64,000 bases of DNA from Janthinobacterium sp. 64 (GTDB lineage Bacteria; Pseudomonadota; Gammaproteobacteria; Burkholderiales; Burkholderiaceae_D), in NCBI RefSeq assembly GCF_002813325.1, contig NZ_PHUG01000001.1, positions 5,270,001 through 5,334,000 on the forward strand. The letters run 5' to 3'. The notes under the pieces were generated by a model, which was not told the origin of the DNA, ran no database searches, and was given only the letters and a program-made list of their open reading frames with translations. Below are positions 63,319 to 64,000 of this stretch, piece by piece. A program made the translations under genes and the position numbers. The first letter of the stretch is position 1; every line of letters begins with the position of its first letter.

Positions 63319-64000
63319 ATGAGAAATAGTTACACGCCGGCTCGCTCTGCATTGCCCGGACTGTCCCTGCGCGCCGCGCCGTGGCGCCTGACCCTGATGG
63401 CCGGCTTGCTGTCGTCGCTGGGCATGCCGGCACTGGCCGCTTCCGATATCGTCATCAGCCAGGTGTATGGCGGTGGCGGCAATACGGGTGCGCTGTACCG
63501 CAACGATTTCATTGAATTATTCAACCGTGGCGCCAGTCCCGTGAACTTGAGCAACTGGAGCGTGCAATACGGCGCCGCAGCTAATACGAGCTGGTCCGTG
63601 ACGGCCTTGCCGGCTATCGATTTGCAACCTGGCCAGTATTTGCTGGTCCAGCAAGCCAAGGGCGCGGGCGGCACGCAAGACTTGCCCACGCCCGATGCCT
63701 CGGGCAGTCTGAGCATGTCGGGCACGACCGGCAAGGTGCTGTTAAGCAATAGCAAGACGGCCCAGGTGGGCGCCAGCCCCTCGGGCGCCGCCGTCATCGA
63801 CCTGGTCGGCTTCGGCACGGCCAACGGTTTCGAGGGCAATCTGGCGCCCGCGCCGTCGAATACGCTGGCGATCCTGCGCGCCAACGGCGGCTGCAGCGAT
63901 ACGGACGACAACGGCGTGGACTTCGCCAGCGGCAGCGTGACGCCGCGCAACACGGCCTCGCCGCGCAATGCCTGCGGCGGCCCCGTGGTGCACCAGATCA
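63319..64000 (+). CDS. Secreted lamin-tail-domain protein, N-terminal part (possible ExeM/NucH-type extracellular nuclease)
   Basis: The frame opens at ATG 63319 (CAGGAA upstream) and runs off the window after about 227 codons. A signal peptide of about 39 residues ends GMPALAA. The mature protein begins SDIVISQVYGGGGNTGALYR, then NDFIELFNRGASPVNLSNWS and LQPGQYLLVQQAKGAGG, the pattern of a lamin-tail domain. This domain at the very N-terminus after DIVISQVYGGGGN is typical of large extracellular endonuclease/phosphatase proteins (ExeM/NucH); the nuclease part would lie beyond the window, so that function is inferred. Confidence 0.85.
   Translation, partial: MRNSYTPARSALPGLSLRAAPWRLTLMAGLLSSLGMPALAASDIVISQVYGGGGNTGALYRNDFIELFNRGASPVNLSNWSVQYGAAANTSWSVTALPAIDLQPGQYLLVQQAKGAGGTQDLPTPDASGSLSMSGTTGKVLLSNSKTAQVGASPSGAAVIDLVGFGTANGFEGNLAPAPSNTLAILRANGGCSDTDDNGVDFASGSVTPRNTASPRNACGGPVVHQI

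Overview
The window looks like a chromosomal segment of an Oxalobacteraceae betaproteobacterium, most likely Janthinobacterium or a close relative. This rests on high GC, betaproteobacterial gene neighbourhoods (exbB-exbD-lpxK-Trm112-kdsB-adk; xseA; H+-PPase) and a complete XrtB/PEP-CTERM exopolysaccharide locus. It is a protein-similarity judgement from reading; no database was searched. No IS element, prophage or CRISPR array was seen.

Layout. 1-7.3 kb: a CUT1-type sugar ABC operon (binding protein fragment, two permeases, a GH1 beta-glucosidase, ATPase) followed by a TonB-dependent receptor, a likely beta-glucoside uptake and cleavage system. 7.4-8.8 kb: xseA on the minus strand. 8.9-9.9 kb: a non-coding array of seven imperfect repeats. 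Each carries a DnaA box (TTATCCACA or TTGTCCACA) exactly 41-42 bp after an IHF-like WATCAA motif. This is the most striking element and may be a datA-like DnaA-binding locus. 10.1-16.4 kb: ExbB/ExbD, LpxK, Trm112-like, KdsB, Adk and a K+-insensitive H+-translocating pyrophosphatase. 16.6-24.2 kb: small exported proteins, a Fur-box-preceded siderophore receptor (minus strand), an SDR behind a 20-bp perfect palindrome, gamma-glutamyltransferase and a patatin-like phospholipase. 24.3-29.3 kb: a 1409-residue propeller hybrid histidine kinase and a response regulator.

29.3-37.2 kb: an aerobic CoA-linked aromatic catabolic operon: acid-CoA ligase, fused flavin monooxygenase/old-yellow-enzyme reductase of the 2-aminobenzoyl-CoA type, SDR, MarR regulator, enoyl-CoA hydratase, acyl-CoA dehydrogenase and a Rid-family protein. 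A 20-bp inverted repeat in front of it is a good candidate MarR operator. 37.3 kb: tRNA-Arg(CCT) with its own promoter, then the ABC-F protein Uup.

39.7-63 kb: the exosortase/exopolysaccharide locus. It holds a CAAX-protease-like protein, EpsL, priming sugar transferase, EpsD, EpsE, EpsF, EpsG (with degenerate kinase motifs), a GH5 glycanase, exosortase XrtB, EpsI, a Wzy-like polymerase, two GT4 transferases, an acyltransferase, a flippase, a WecG/TagA-type transferase, a nucleotidyltransferase, ManC, a TIGR03790-type protein and one PEP-CTERM substrate. Together they could prime, assemble, flip, polymerise and export a mannose-containing polysaccharide and sort PEP-CTERM proteins. The window ends inside a secreted lamin-tail-domain protein.
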